64,000 bases of DNA. Origin: Ruminococcus sp. GTDB taxonomy: Bacteria; Bacillota; Clostridia; Oscillospirales; Ruminococcaceae. How positions within the stretch are numbered: position 1 is the first letter of the stretch; every line of letters begins with the position of its first letter. The stretch covers positions 1 through 64,000 of the forward strand of contig JAUNOG010000006.1 of assembly GCA_030531185.1 (NCBI GenBank), in the 5' to 3' direction. The translations under genes were made by a program, and so were the position numbers. Below, piece by piece: positions 34,398 through 43,407 of this stretch. A model generated the notes under the pieces. The model saw nothing but the letters and a program-made list of their open reading frames with translations. It was not told where the DNA came from and did not search any database.

Positions 34398-34508
34398 ACA
34401 GTCCTTTCTGTTACAGTTATAATAGCAGTTCTGATATATTCTATTCCCCGCCGCATAAAACGTTACCGCCGTGGGACAATATAGTAGAAAAACGAAAGGA
34501 CTGATCTT

Positions 34509-35228
34509 ATGGAATTTTCCGACATTCGGCACACGCTTTATGCTACTTTCGGCTCTATAATCATAATGTTTATTTTGACGAAGCTTATGGGCAACAAGCA
34601 GATATCCCAGCTTACTCTGTTTGATTACATCAACGGCATAACCATAGGCTCCATAGCGGCTGAAATGGCTGTATCGGACGAGGTTCAGGATCTATGGCAG
34701 CCTGCTATAGCAATGACCATATACGCGCTTACGGGACTGCTGTTCTCCATATTGACGATGAAATCTATGCGCTGCCGCAGGTTCATAGCGGGCAAGCCCT
34801 TGCTGCTCATAGAGCACGGAAAGCTTTACCCGAGAAATCTCAAGACTGCAAAGCTTGACATAAATGATTTGTTTATCAGGGCAAGGTCTGCGGGATACTT
34901 TGACATTACCAAGATCGACTATGCGATATTCGAGAGCAACGGTTCGATCTCGTTTATGCCTATGGCGAAGGACGCTCCTCTTACGCCCTCGGATCTGAAC
35001 TATGACAAGGAGAGCGACAAGCTTAACGTCAATCTGATAATGGACGGCGTAATTATGGAGGACAATCTCAAACACGTCGGCAAGGAGGAAAAGTGGTTAC
35101 AAAAAAAGCTGCGCGAGCAAGGTTACTCCACAGCTGAACAGATATTTCTTGCAGTTATTGACAAGGACGACAATCTAACGTTATTCCCGCAGTCGGACGT
35201 TAAGAATGAAAAGCTTTATTTTGACTAA
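34509..35228 (+). CDS. DUF421 (YetF-like) membrane protein
   Basis: 239 residues. Three N-terminal membrane helices with the family motif LMGNKQISQLTLFDYINGIT, then a cytoplasmic domain with KPLLLIEHGKL and LFIRARSAGYFDITKIDYAI. YetF-type proteins are widespread in Firmicutes and in Bacillus are found in spores; the biochemical role is not settled. An AAAGGA site precedes the ATG. Confidence 0.88.
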   Translation: MEFSDIRHTLYATFGSIIIMFILTKLMGNKQISQLTLFDYINGITIGSIAAEMAVSDEVQDLWQPAIAMTIYALTGLLFSILTMKSMRCRRFIAGKPLLLIEHGKLYPRNLKTAKLDINDLFIRARSAGYFDITKIDYAIFESNGSISFMPMAKDAPLTPSDLNYDKESDKLNVNLIMDGVIMEDNLKHVGKEEKWLQKKLREQGYSTAEQIFLAVIDKDDNLTLFPQSDVKNEKLYFD

Positions 35229-35290
35229 TTGTATATTGCGGAGGGAATACCGTTTTAGGTAAGATATTAGAATTTTTATCCGTCTGTTTT

Positions 35291-35429
35291 CTTACCTCTT
35301 ACTTCTAACATCTTACATCGGGCAGGGGATTTCGCCTCTGCGGAGGCGACAAGGGCTCTGCCCTTGACCCGTGGGGGCTCTGCCCCTCAACCCCGCAAGC
35401 GTCGCGCCGCTTGACCCGCACCTTTTTTG
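35291..35429 (+). repeat. Composite heptad/GC-hairpin repeat, copy 4
   Basis: Four units (CTTACCT, CTTACTT, CTAACAT, CTTACAT; 35291-35318) are followed by a GC part with hairpins GCCTCTGCGGAGGC, AAGGGCTCTGCCCTT and GGGGGCTCTGCCCC, then CGCGCCGC and CCCGCACCTTTTTTG. It is the most complete copy and may end transcription from the DUF421 gene. Confidence 0.75.
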
Positions 35430-35437
35430 CGGACTTT

Positions 35438-36025
35438 TTACTTTTGTGTAAAATTTTTCAGTTTTGCCGCTAATTCCGATACGGGTAATCCCACGACGTT
35501 GAAAAAATCGCCGTTTATTTTTTTCGCAAGCAATGCGCCCTTGCCTTGTATTCCGTACGCTCCCGCTTTATCCATTGGCTCTCCCGTAGCGACATAGTCG
35601 TTTATATCCTCGTCGCTGAGCGTTCTGAACGTCACGTCTGTACACACGCTGAAAGAGCTTTTCTTTGTTCCGCAGGAGATCGTCACACCCGTAATGACCT
35701 GATGCGTTTTCCCCGACAGCATTCTGAGCATTCGCGCCGCATCTTGTTCGTCCTCGGGTTTGCCCAGCACCTTTCCGTCGCAGAGCACGACAGTATCGCA
35801 GCCTATCACCAGCGCATTGCGGTAGACCTCAGATATACAGCCGCATTTTATCCGGGACAGATATTCCGCTGTCATCTCAGGCTTTATATCCTCGGGAATG
35901 TCCTCCCCGCAGTCTGAGGGAATTACTCTGAAATCCTTGCAAATTAACCCCATAAGCTCCTTACGTCTGGGGGAGGCTGAGGCAAGTATCACGTCGTACT
36001 CAGACAATAAATTCTCTGTATCCAT
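35438..36025 (-). CDS. Maf family nucleotide pyrophosphatase
   Basis: 195 residues. Maf motifs: ILASASPRRKELM at the N-terminus, IGCDTVVLCDGKVLGKP, then AARMLRMLSGKTHQVITGV and GAYGIQGKGALL. These enzymes hydrolyse non-standard or pyrimidine NTPs (dTTP/UTP) to monophosphates. The gene follows a SpoIID-like gene with a 21-bp gap and is probably co-transcribed. Confidence 0.92.
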   Translation of the reverse strand: MDTENLLSEYDVILASASPRRKELMGLICKDFRVIPSDCGEDIPEDIKPEMTAEYLSRIKCGCISEVYRNALVIGCDTVVLCDGKVLGKPEDEQDAARMLRMLSGKTHQVITGVTISCGTKKSSFSVCTDVTFRTLSDEDINDYVATGEPMDKAGAYGIQGKGALLAKKINGDFFNVVGLPVSELAAKLKNFTQK

Positions 36026-36046
36026 TTTGTCTCCTCATATCTTTAT

Positions 36047-37459
36047 TTATATCAGATCCGAATATCCTGCCGAATTATCATCAGCAGGAGCCGTAGTTAC
36101 AACAGGCTGTTCCTCGGGTACCGTAGTCGTTGCCGCGTCTGAAGTCTCGTCGGGCGGAGCAATCGCAGGAGCCGTCGTAGTGGTAACGGTGTCCGACGAT
36201 GCGGGAATATCCGCCGCACTGCTGTCGCCCTCATCGGATATGCCGCCGCGCTGCACTGCTTTTTCATTTACGTCCGAAAGTCCCAGATAGGTGTCTATAT
36301 AGTAATGGAACAATATCTGATCGTAGGTCCAGCCGCGTCTTGCATAGAGACACGCTCCCCATTGAGACATTCCCACGCCGTGCCCCCAGCCGTAGGACGT
36401 AAATGTAAAAGTGCCGTCCTTAAAAGATATCTCCATAGCGTTGGACTTAACGCCGAACAGGTTGCAAAGGGTTATGCCCGTACAGGTCAATTCGGTATGT
36501 CCGTCGATAGTAACGTCGCCTATATACTTTCCGCTGTGGACTTCTTCGATTATAAACCACTTTGTCACGTCGTCCGAAAGCTCGATATCGAACTTATCCT
36601 CGAGAATTTCCTTGACCTCCTCCTTGGAGTAGGTCTTTTCTATGCCCCAGTTGGGGTCCTCTTCGTCATATTCGCTTTTTACGCATTTAAGGTACGGATA
36701 ATCGACGCCCCATATATTCTTGGCGGTAGTCGAATATCCCGCCGTAGAAGCCGAATAGACTGCGTTTATGATTTTTCCGTTATACATTACCGTCTGCCCC
36801 TCGACGGAGCTTACAAGCCTGTCGATTTTCGAGGAATAACCCGTTTTCAGACCCACGGTAGGTTTCAGACCTGCGCTGTCGTTAAATCTCAGGTAGGAGT
36901 ACGCCGCAACTATCTGCGCCTTTATAGCCTCCTCGCCCCAGCTTTCGCCGATCTCGCTGTAAACCATTTGACACAGCAGTTCGTGTCCGTTAAGAGTTTG
37001 CGTTGTACCCGAAATTTCGTCGTACACTGTATAATACTCGTCCGCCACGCTCCTTGTGGAGGTAAAGTTTACCGGATCTCTCAGTTCAGGCTCGTAAACC
37101 TCCGTATTATCCAAGGGATATTCCACTGTAAAATCATCGGGATCAAGCTTATCCAGTTCCTCGGAGGCTTTACCCTTTTCCGCAAATTCATAATCGCAGA
37201 TAGCGGCTTTTTTGAACCTCATAAAGCCGTATACGTCCACAGCCGACACCGTATCCGCCGCAAGCTCCTCCGCTATCGGAGCGGCAGGCGCAGGAGCAGA
37301 CTGAGCCCTAACCTCAGTTACAGGAGCAGGCTGTTGTATCTTCTTGTTGTTAAAAGAGCTGTCGGTGAGCATAAGCATACCAATGCACCACACCACAGCG
37401 GTACCTGCCGCAAAACGTCCCGCATGAGCGGCGGCAGTTCTCAGAATAGGTTTCATCAT
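36047..37459 (-). CDS. SpoIID/LytB domain protein
   Basis: 470 residues with one N-terminal membrane helix. The SpoIID domain (~165-400) includes the catalytic-type glutamate in QMVYSEIGESWGEEAIKAQI and ends TSYGWGHGVGMSQWGACLYA. SpoIID is a lytic transglycosylase that acts on denuded glycan strands during engulfment. Here the protein has an Ala/Pro-rich region behind the helix and a long Thr/Ala/Pro tail, and no SpoIIP or SpoIIM neighbour, so it may be a vegetative LytB-type wall protein. Confidence 0.85.
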   Translation of the reverse strand: MMKPILRTAAAHAGRFAAGTAVVWCIGMLMLTDSSFNNKKIQQPAPVTEVRAQSAPAPAAPIAEELAADTVSAVDVYGFMRFKKAAICDYEFAEKGKASEELDKLDPDDFTVEYPLDNTEVYEPELRDPVNFTSTRSVADEYYTVYDEISGTTQTLNGHELLCQMVYSEIGESWGEEAIKAQIVAAYSYLRFNDSAGLKPTVGLKTGYSSKIDRLVSSVEGQTVMYNGKIINAVYSASTAGYSTTAKNIWGVDYPYLKCVKSEYDEEDPNWGIEKTYSKEEVKEILEDKFDIELSDDVTKWFIIEEVHSGKYIGDVTIDGHTELTCTGITLCNLFGVKSNAMEISFKDGTFTFTSYGWGHGVGMSQWGACLYARRGWTYDQILFHYYIDTYLGLSDVNEKAVQRGGISDEGDSSAADIPASSDTVTTTTAPAIAPPDETSDAATTTVPEEQPVVTTAPADDNSAGYSDLI

Positions 37460-37527
37460 TATAATTCCTTTTCCGTTTCAATTCCGTTTATAACAATCCT
37501 ATATATTAGTTTATCAAATCACTAAAA

Positions 37528-37566
37528 AAAGTCAAGACAATATAAAATTATGTCCTGACTTTTTGT
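37528..37566 (-). terminator. Terminator after the SleB-like gene
   Basis: AAAGTCAAGACA (37528-37539) pairs with TGTCCTGACTTT (37551-37562) over 12 bp. On the minus strand a run of seven T follows. Confidence 0.8.
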
Positions 37567-37613
37567 ATGTCTTAACAATATTCCGCGCAATAAAGCTGCA
37601 AATTTTGCGTATT

Positions 37614-38741
37614 TTACCAGTTTTTAAAGTATCTCTGACCGTCAAGCTCAAAGCAGAAGTTCAGAGTTTCAAACCATGCGGCTGTTGAACCTCCGCAATA
37701 CTTGGGAGCATAGTAGAAAATAGCTCCGTTAGTATTATCTTCGCCCTCCAAAGCTCTCTTAGCGCAGTCTATTGTATTCTGCGAAGGAGTTTTAGTGTGG
37801 TTATAATAGTTTGTAATAGCTGTGAACTGGTTAGGAGATGTAAGCACTCCTTCAATAGTGTCAGGGAACTGACTTGACTTAACGCGGTTGATAACTACGT
37901 TTGCAACAGCGATCTTGCTTTCTTCGGAGCAGTTGCCTACCTCGCCCTGAAGAACATAGCAGAGCATTTCGAACTCCTCGTCCGTATAGCTGATAACTGC
38001 CTTGTCGGAAGAGCCGCTCTCTGTCTTAGGCTTTGCCGTTGTCGTAGTAGTTTCGGTTTTCTTTGAAGTTTGAGCCGCAGCAGTTGTTTTCTTAGTCGTC
38101 GTAGTTTTAGCCTCTGTCTCGGTCTTCTTAGCTGTAGTTGTCGTAACAGCCTCGGTCTTTGCAGACTCGGGAACGGTCTTTGTAAGGAACTCAGCCATTA
38201 CATAGCCCTCTGTTTCGCCGTACTTTACAGCATACCAGCCGTCGGCAGTCTTTCTGCTTGCGATCACCTGATCGTCCTTATCAAGAATTGCAAGCACCTC
38301 TGAGCTTTTATCCGCCTTTGCCCTGAGATTTACAATATCTGTGGCATAAAGCTTAACATTGTCAAGCTTTTCGTCGGCAGCCTTGGTTGTAGTTGTTGTT
38401 TTCTCTGTCTTTTTTGTTTCCGACGCCGCAGCTTCAGTTTCTGCTGTAGCTGAAACTGTCTGGGCTAATTCATACTCGTTGATACTTGCCTTTCTCCAGT
38501 TTACCGTATCAAGCGCGGTGTATGTATTCTCGGTTCTCTCGGTTACGGTCGTAGTGGTCACTTCTGCAGCTTTTGTTTCTTTGCTGTTATCGGTATCGCG
38601 AACCTGTCCTACAAGTCCGCAAACGCTGATTGTACCGATCGTCAGTACGCACAGAGCGCCGCTGCCCAGCATTGTTCCTACTTTCCTGATTGACGGTTTA
38701 GCCGCTTTACGGCTTGCGTCTACAGTTTTTTTCTGCTTCAT
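37614..38741 (-). CDS. Cell-wall hydrolase, SleB-like, with SH3 domain
   Basis: 375 residues. A basic N-terminus and one membrane helix (GSGALCVLTIGTISVCGLVG); Thr-rich linker; bacterial SH3 (~128-195, LRAKADKSSEVLAILDKDD); second Thr/Lys-rich linker; and a C-terminal Hydrolase_2 domain (~250-375) with the Glu in CYVLQGEVGNCSEESKIAV and the ending AAWFETLNFCFELDG. SleB/CwlJ enzymes open muramic-lactam cortex in germinating spores; related proteins act in growing cells. The SH3 domain argues for wall binding. ypeB, the usual SleB partner, lies about 5 kb away on the other strand. Confidence 0.85.
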   Translation of the reverse strand: MKQKKTVDASRKAAKPSIRKVGTMLGSGALCVLTIGTISVCGLVGQVRDTDNSKETKAAEVTTTTVTERTENTYTALDTVNWRKASINEYELAQTVSATAETEAAASETKKTEKTTTTTKAADEKLDNVKLYATDIVNLRAKADKSSEVLAILDKDDQVIASRKTADGWYAVKYGETEGYVMAEFLTKTVPESAKTEAVTTTTAKKTETEAKTTTTKKTTAAAQTSKKTETTTTTAKPKTESGSSDKAVISYTDEEFEMLCYVLQGEVGNCSEESKIAVANVVINRVKSSQFPDTIEGVLTSPNQFTAITNYYNHTKTPSQNTIDCAKRALEGEDNTNGAIFYYAPKYCGGSTAAWFETLNFCFELDGQRYFKNW

Positions 38742-38903
38742 TTTTTATCACATTACCTTTCCGACAGCCTAAAGTCAGCGCTGCTGCCTTAAAAGACCGT
38801 CTGTCTGTGACCGTGAGAAAAATCACAGATTATATATTTTACGTCTGTGAGAATAAGGGAAACTGAATGTCCCCAGACGTAATAAACAAAACATATCGAC
38901 GGC

Positions 38904-39974
38904 TTAGTACGCCCAGCCGAAATCCTTTTTGGTGTTTCCGTATACATTTCTCCAGCACTTGGGGAAATATATATCCTTATTGTCTTTGTCCTTATAGGAC
39001 TCTATTATATGGTCAAGATTATCGTCAGCCGTCATCTTCTTTGCCACGATCACCCACCTTAAATCAGAGGTCTCATTGGAACAGGTCGAAAGAGTGATGT
39101 ACTTGTCATCCGCCGAGCATTCAATATCGTTTGAGTACCACGAACGCTTGGTGATCTCATCATACCAGCCGTCAAAGCTGTACTCTCCGTCGTCGAAATA
39201 TCTGTATCCGTTGTACACGAATACATTTCCGTCGTCCTGATTTTCGTAAATATTCGCCACAAAGCAGCTTACGATAACGTACTTACAGTTGTTGTCATAA
39301 ATTGTGTTAAACTCGATAACGGGATATTGCTTTAAGAAGTCCACACCCTTTTTGTATTCTGCAAGGTGTGTGAACGACGTTCCCACATATCTCATATGAT
39401 GTCCGAATATTGTGATGTTGTCGGACTGTCCGTCCTTATCGATAGTAGCCCACGCGTCGGCATAAATACTGCCCGACTCATAATACTCCTTATCCAGATT
39501 TTTATACAGATAATAATTATTGTCCGAGCCCTGCAAAACAGGGAAGTTGATATACTCGTCGCCGCTGGAATTCTTAAATCCCGGTATCTTGATCCAGCCT
39601 ACCACGTCCTCATTGCGCTTGAGCAGTTTCTTCGCCCACTCCTGAACCTCGCGGTTCTTTTCCGCGCTTTCGGGACTTGCGATATCAACGTCGCCGCCTG
39701 TTTCCTTGGTATAATCAACGTCCTCGTTGAAATCAGGCTCATAGGTGTCGACTACCTCCTGAATGTAGCTTTTGTCCTCCTCGTCAGCCTGAAGAAAATC
39801 TTTGAGCTGATTAAGCGAAACGGCAAACAGAAATATTGAGAACATAAAAATTATCTTTCTTACTATCTCGCCCTTGCCGTCGCCCCTCCATGGGAGAAAA
39901 TACTTTACAAATCTGATAAAGAAATTGGAATTGTCCTTTTCGGTTAAGTTCATAGTTTCATTTGACATTGCCAT
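38904..39974 (-). CDS. Class B sortase
   Basis: 356 residues. One N-terminal membrane helix (~45-60), then a sortase domain with the His in IFGHHMRYVG, catalytic Cys in ITLSTCSNE and Arg in DLRWVIVAKK. Sortases join surface proteins to the wall or to pili through a sorting motif. I saw no LPXTG- or NPQTN-type substrate in this window. It lies 3 bp downstream of the CinA gene. Confidence 0.92.
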   Translation of the reverse strand: MAMSNETMNLTEKDNSNFFIRFVKYFLPWRGDGKGEIVRKIIFMFSIFLFAVSLNQLKDFLQADEEDKSYIQEVVDTYEPDFNEDVDYTKETGGDVDIASPESAEKNREVQEWAKKLLKRNEDVVGWIKIPGFKNSSGDEYINFPVLQGSDNNYYLYKNLDKEYYESGSIYADAWATIDKDGQSDNITIFGHHMRYVGTSFTHLAEYKKGVDFLKQYPVIEFNTIYDNNCKYVIVSCFVANIYENQDDGNVFVYNGYRYFDDGEYSFDGWYDEITKRSWYSNDIECSADDKYITLSTCSNETSDLRWVIVAKKMTADDNLDHIIESYKDKDNKDIYFPKCWRNVYGNTKKDFGWAY

Positions 39975-39977
39975 TAC

Positions 39978-40520
39978 CTAAACCTCGCCTTTCCCGGTCT
40001 CACAAAGCTCGGTCAGCATTTCCAGAGCTTTAACGGTTGTCAGCAAACGAATTTTTCTTCTTGTCAGATTTTCATATTCTTTATAAAGTCTCAGGTCGCG
40101 CACGATTTCCTTATCCTTGCTTCTTACGGAAACGTACACCGTACCCACAGGCTTTTCCTCGGTCCCTCCGCCGGGACCTGCAAGACCCGTTATACCAATA
40201 GCATAATCGGTACCGAACAGTCTCATTGCGCCCATACTCATCTCGGACGCTACTTCGGAAGAATAAACCGTGTACCGTTCAAGGGTCTTCTCACTTACCC
40301 CCAGCACCTTTTGTTTTATTTCCTCCGAGTAAGAGCAGATACCTCCCGGAAAAATTTCCGACGCGCCGGGCACCTCCGTAATGGACTGCGCGACCATACC
40401 GCCGGTACAGCTTTCGGCTGTAGACACAGTTCGTCCGCTCTTTATCATATATTTTACTACACTTTTTGTAATAATGTCAATACTTTCTGTTACCACTTTG
40501 TCACCTTCAGCAAATTTCAC
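39978..40520 (-). CDS. CinA family nicotinamide-nucleotide amidohydrolase
   Basis: 180 residues, only the C-terminal (PncC-type) domain of CinA. It turns nicotinamide mononucleotide into nicotinate mononucleotide for NAD recycling. Motifs: VSTAESCTGGMVAQ, FPGGICSYSEEIKQKVLGV and IGITGLAGPGGGTEEKPVGT. The start appears to be GTG at 40520 after a GGGGG run. It is followed by a sortase gene only 3 bp away. Confidence 0.9.
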   Translation of the reverse strand: MKFAEGDKVVTESIDIITKSVVKYMIKSGRTVSTAESCTGGMVAQSITEVPGASEIFPGGICSYSEEIKQKVLGVSEKTLERYTVYSSEVASEMSMGAMRLFGTDYAIGITGLAGPGGGTEEKPVGTVYVSVRSKDKEIVRDLRLYKEYENLTRRKIRLLTTVKALEMLTELCETGKGEV

Positions 40521-40845
40521 CGTAAAAATTCCCCCTTTTACTTATATATTGCACATAAAATCCTGCCTCATTTTGAATGATTTGTTAACTCGACAATTTA
40601 CGCAAACTAAAAAATCAGCCTTTTCAGACTCGATTATGTTACGAATTTGTTACCTCTTATAAGATAAAATATTTATTTTCCCTTTGCCGCAAATTCAGAA
40701 AAACCCCCATAAAATCGGGCTTTTCTAAAAAATATGACAATTTCCGCATTTTATATAAGTACAAAAAAGCGTACTTAAAATTTAAAAAGCGGTAACAGCG
40801 TAACTTGTTTGTAACCGTTTTTCACAGAACTTATCGTCGTTACGC
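40521..40845. other. Intergenic region between CinA and thiI
   Basis: 325 bp without a gene. It is AT-rich and should hold the CinA-sortase promoter; I found no convincing -35/-10 pair. On the minus strand CGGTTACA and TGTTACCG (40783-40820 region) with T runs may form the thiI terminator, with one mismatch. Confidence 0.5.
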
Positions 40846-42021
40846 TCAGTCGTTTTTTATAATATACGACTGAGTTTCGCTTACGGCTTTTTGCAGCAAA
40901 GGCTCAAAATCGTAGGAGCTCTGAGCCGCCTCTACCTCCTCGACGGTGGGACGTGTCTTGGGGTGCTTAGGAGTAAACACAGTACAGCAGTCCTCATAGG
41001 GAAGAATTGAAGTCTCGAACGTATTTATCTTTCTTGCTATCTCAACTATCTCGGACTTATCCATTCCCACGCAGGGTCTGAAAACAGGCATTCGGCAGGC
41101 GGCGTCGGTGCAGACCATAGCGTACATAGTCTGGCTTGCGACCTGACCGAGACTTTCTCCCGTCACCAAAGCCTGAACGTCCTCTGCTTGGGCGATACGC
41201 TGAGCGATCTCCATCATAAGACGTCTCATAAGGATAGTGAAAAGCTCCTCGGGACAGTTGTCTCTGAGCGTCTCCTGTATTTCGGTAAAGGGCACACAGT
41301 GAAATTTGATATCTCCGCAGTAAGCGGTCATAAGCTTTGCCAGCTTTTCCACTTTCATTTTAGCTCTTTCGGATGTATAAGGCGGCGCCTCAAAATGGAT
41401 AGCGTCGATCACCGCTCCCCGTCTTGCCATCATATAGCCCGCTACGGGAGAGTCTATTCCTCCCGAAAGCAAAAGCATAGCCTTTCCGCTTGAACCTACG
41501 GGAATTCCGCCTGCGCCGTCTATCTGGCCTGCGTGGACGTAAGCCTTCTGCTCTCTGATCTCCACTGTGACCGTCACGTCGGGGTTATGAACGTCAACTT
41601 TTAAGTGCGGAAAACGCTCTAGTATCGCGCCGCCCATTTCCCTGCATATCTCAGGCGATTTCAGCGGGAACTTCTTATCCGAACGCTTTGCGTCTACCTT
41701 GAAAGTCCTTGCCGTTTCCATTTCGTCCTCAATATAGCCGAGGGACTTGGTAAGGATTTCGTTCATATCCTTTTCAAGGATACAGCAGCGGCATATCTTG
41801 ACTATTCCAAAAATCTTGGAAAGCTTGTCAACCATTTCGTCCACGTCGCAGTCCTCGTTCAGCGGTTCGATATACAGTGTTGACTGCGCTTTAGTTATTC
41901 TGAACTGGCCGCAATTCCTCAGCCTGCGCTTAATGGACTGGACCATCATACTTTCAAAGGTGCTTTTATTTAAACCCTTCAGAGCAATTTCTCCGTATTT
42001 GCAAAGAATAATTTCGTTCAT
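40846..42021 (-). CDS. thiI: tRNA 4-thiouridine sulfurtransferase
   Basis: 391 residues: an N-terminal ferredoxin-like and THUMP region (ending LKVDVHNPDVTVTVEIRE) and a PP-loop ATPase with LLLSGGIDSPVAGYM. It adenylates U8 of tRNA and inserts sulfur. The C-terminal rhodanese domain of E. coli ThiI is absent, as in Bacillus, so sulfur should come directly from the desulfurase encoded 80 bp upstream. A conserved Cys-rich end (LPYEDCCTVFTPKHPKTRP) is present. Confidence 0.94.
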   Translation of the reverse strand: MNEIILCKYGEIALKGLNKSTFESMMVQSIKRRLRNCGQFRITKAQSTLYIEPLNEDCDVDEMVDKLSKIFGIVKICRCCILEKDMNEILTKSLGYIEDEMETARTFKVDAKRSDKKFPLKSPEICREMGGAILERFPHLKVDVHNPDVTVTVEIREQKAYVHAGQIDGAGGIPVGSSGKAMLLLSGGIDSPVAGYMMARRGAVIDAIHFEAPPYTSERAKMKVEKLAKLMTAYCGDIKFHCVPFTEIQETLRDNCPEELFTILMRRLMMEIAQRIAQAEDVQALVTGESLGQVASQTMYAMVCTDAACRMPVFRPCVGMDKSEIVEIARKINTFETSILPYEDCCTVFTPKHPKTRPTVEEVEAAQSSYDFEPLLQKAVSETQSYIIKND

Positions 42022-42102
42022 AGTATTTAACTCCTTTTTCGATTTTTTATGACTTTTTTCGCGCGCTATATATAATATAGTATAAAATGTTTGTTCCTGT
42101 TT

Positions 42103-43236
42103 TTACGGCTTCAACCGCGCAAGCTTTTTCTGCGCTTCCTCTATGCCCTCGATAAGTCTGTCCACGTCCTCTTTGGAGCTTAAAACGGAAAAGCTTACTC
42201 TTATGGTTGTATCTAAATTCTGTGCAGGTATTCTGAACTCCTGCAAAACTCCGCTTTTTTTTCCCTTTGAGCAGGCTGAACCGCTGGACACATACACTCC
42301 CCGTTCTTCAAGAAAATGCAGCAGGACTTCCGATTTCAAGTCCTTTACGGATATGCTGTTGACGTACGGAGATTTGTCCTCGGCATAATTGACTGAAATT
42401 TCTCCGTTTTCGGCGCATTTTTCAAAAAGATATTTTTCCAGTTCACGCATTTTCTCCAGATTTTCGGAAATATTATACATAAGCTCCTCGACCGCCGCGC
42501 CGAAACCGCATATAAGCGGCACGCTTTCTGTTCCCGAACGGAAGCCTTTTTCCTGTCCGCCGCCAAGCATAAACGGTGGAATATGCAGTCCCTTTCGGAC
42601 ATACAGCGCGCCTATTCCCTTTGGAGCGTATATCTTATGTCCGCTCACGGAAAGCATATCAGCGCAAAGCTTTTTGGTCTTGACGGGTAATTTCATAAAG
42701 CCCTGAACGCAGTCGCAGTGAGTAATGACCTCGGGATATTTTTTCTTTATCATTGAAAAAGCCTTTTCCACAGGTAAGACCGCTCCCGTCTCGTTGTTGA
42801 CAAGCATACAGGATACAAGGAAAGTATCGCCGTTAACGGCGGAAAATATGTCCCTTGCGGAAAATTTTCCGTTTTCGTCGGGAGATATCCTTACGACCTC
42901 GCAGCCCAGCTTTTCAAGCTCGTCAACGGGACGTGCGACCGCCGGGTGCTCCACAGTAGTGGTAACGACGCGCTTTCTGCGTTTTCCCTGAGCTTTATAT
43001 GCTCCGAAAATCGCGGTGTTGTTGCTTTCAGTCGCGCCCGAGGTGAAAAAAATTTCCTCGGGGGTACAGCCGAGAGCGGAGGCTATGATCTCCCTTGAAC
43101 GGCTTACGGACAGCTCCGCATTAAGTCCCGCTTTGTGGAGGGACGAGGGATTTCCGAAATTTTCAAGTCCGCTCATTACTGCAGAGCAAACTGCGGCGGA
43201 GGGTTTCGTAGTGGCGGCATTATCGAGATAAACCAA
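42103..43236 (-). CDS. Cysteine desulfurase, IscS/NifZ-type partner of ThiI
   Basis: 377 residues, PLP class V. The start reads MVYLDNAATTKPS. The PLP lysine is in VSGHKIYAPKG and the persulfide Cys in SSGSACSKGKKSG. It takes sulfur from cysteine for transfer to ThiI. In Bacillus the equivalent pair is nifZ-thiI. It is the first gene of the operon and has its own promoter at 43298-43326. Confidence 0.92.
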   Translation of the reverse strand: MVYLDNAATTKPSAAVCSAVMSGLENFGNPSSLHKAGLNAELSVSRSREIIASALGCTPEEIFFTSGATESNNTAIFGAYKAQGKRRKRVVTTTVEHPAVARPVDELEKLGCEVVRISPDENGKFSARDIFSAVNGDTFLVSCMLVNNETGAVLPVEKAFSMIKKKYPEVITHCDCVQGFMKLPVKTKKLCADMLSVSGHKIYAPKGIGALYVRKGLHIPPFMLGGGQEKGFRSGTESVPLICGFGAAVEELMYNISENLEKMRELEKYLFEKCAENGEISVNYAEDKSPYVNSISVKDLKSEVLLHFLEERGVYVSSGSACSKGKKSGVLQEFRIPAQNLDTTIRVSFSVLSSKEDVDRLIEGIEEAQKKLARLKP

Positions 43237-43297
43237 AATAATTCAAATCCTTTCATAAGGCTGATCTGAAATCAGCGCAAAAAATGCAATTATAATA

Positions 43298-43326
43298 ATT
43301 ATAGCACATATCGAAGAAATTTGCAA
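43298..43326 (-). promoter_or_regulatory. Promoter of the desulfurase-thiI operon
   Basis: Minus-strand TTGCAA (43326-43321), 17 bp, TATAAT (43303-43298) with an extended TGC. It is about 62 bp before the start codon. Confidence 0.65.
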
Positions 43327-43407
43327 TTACTTTGGAATAATCGGCAAAAAAAAGCAGAAAATAGTTGTGAAACATTTCATAAAATAAATCGAAAAGGAAT
43401 GATCAAA

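Noticed and set aside
25072..35429. Tandem heptads as a CRISPR array
   Set aside because: Units are 7 bp with no spacers, and no cas gene is present.
36305..37525. Long open frame (about 406 codons) on the plus strand
   Set aside because: It is antisense to the SpoIID-like gene, has no ribosome site, and its translation is basic and low in domain-like pattern. It is a shadow of biased codon use.
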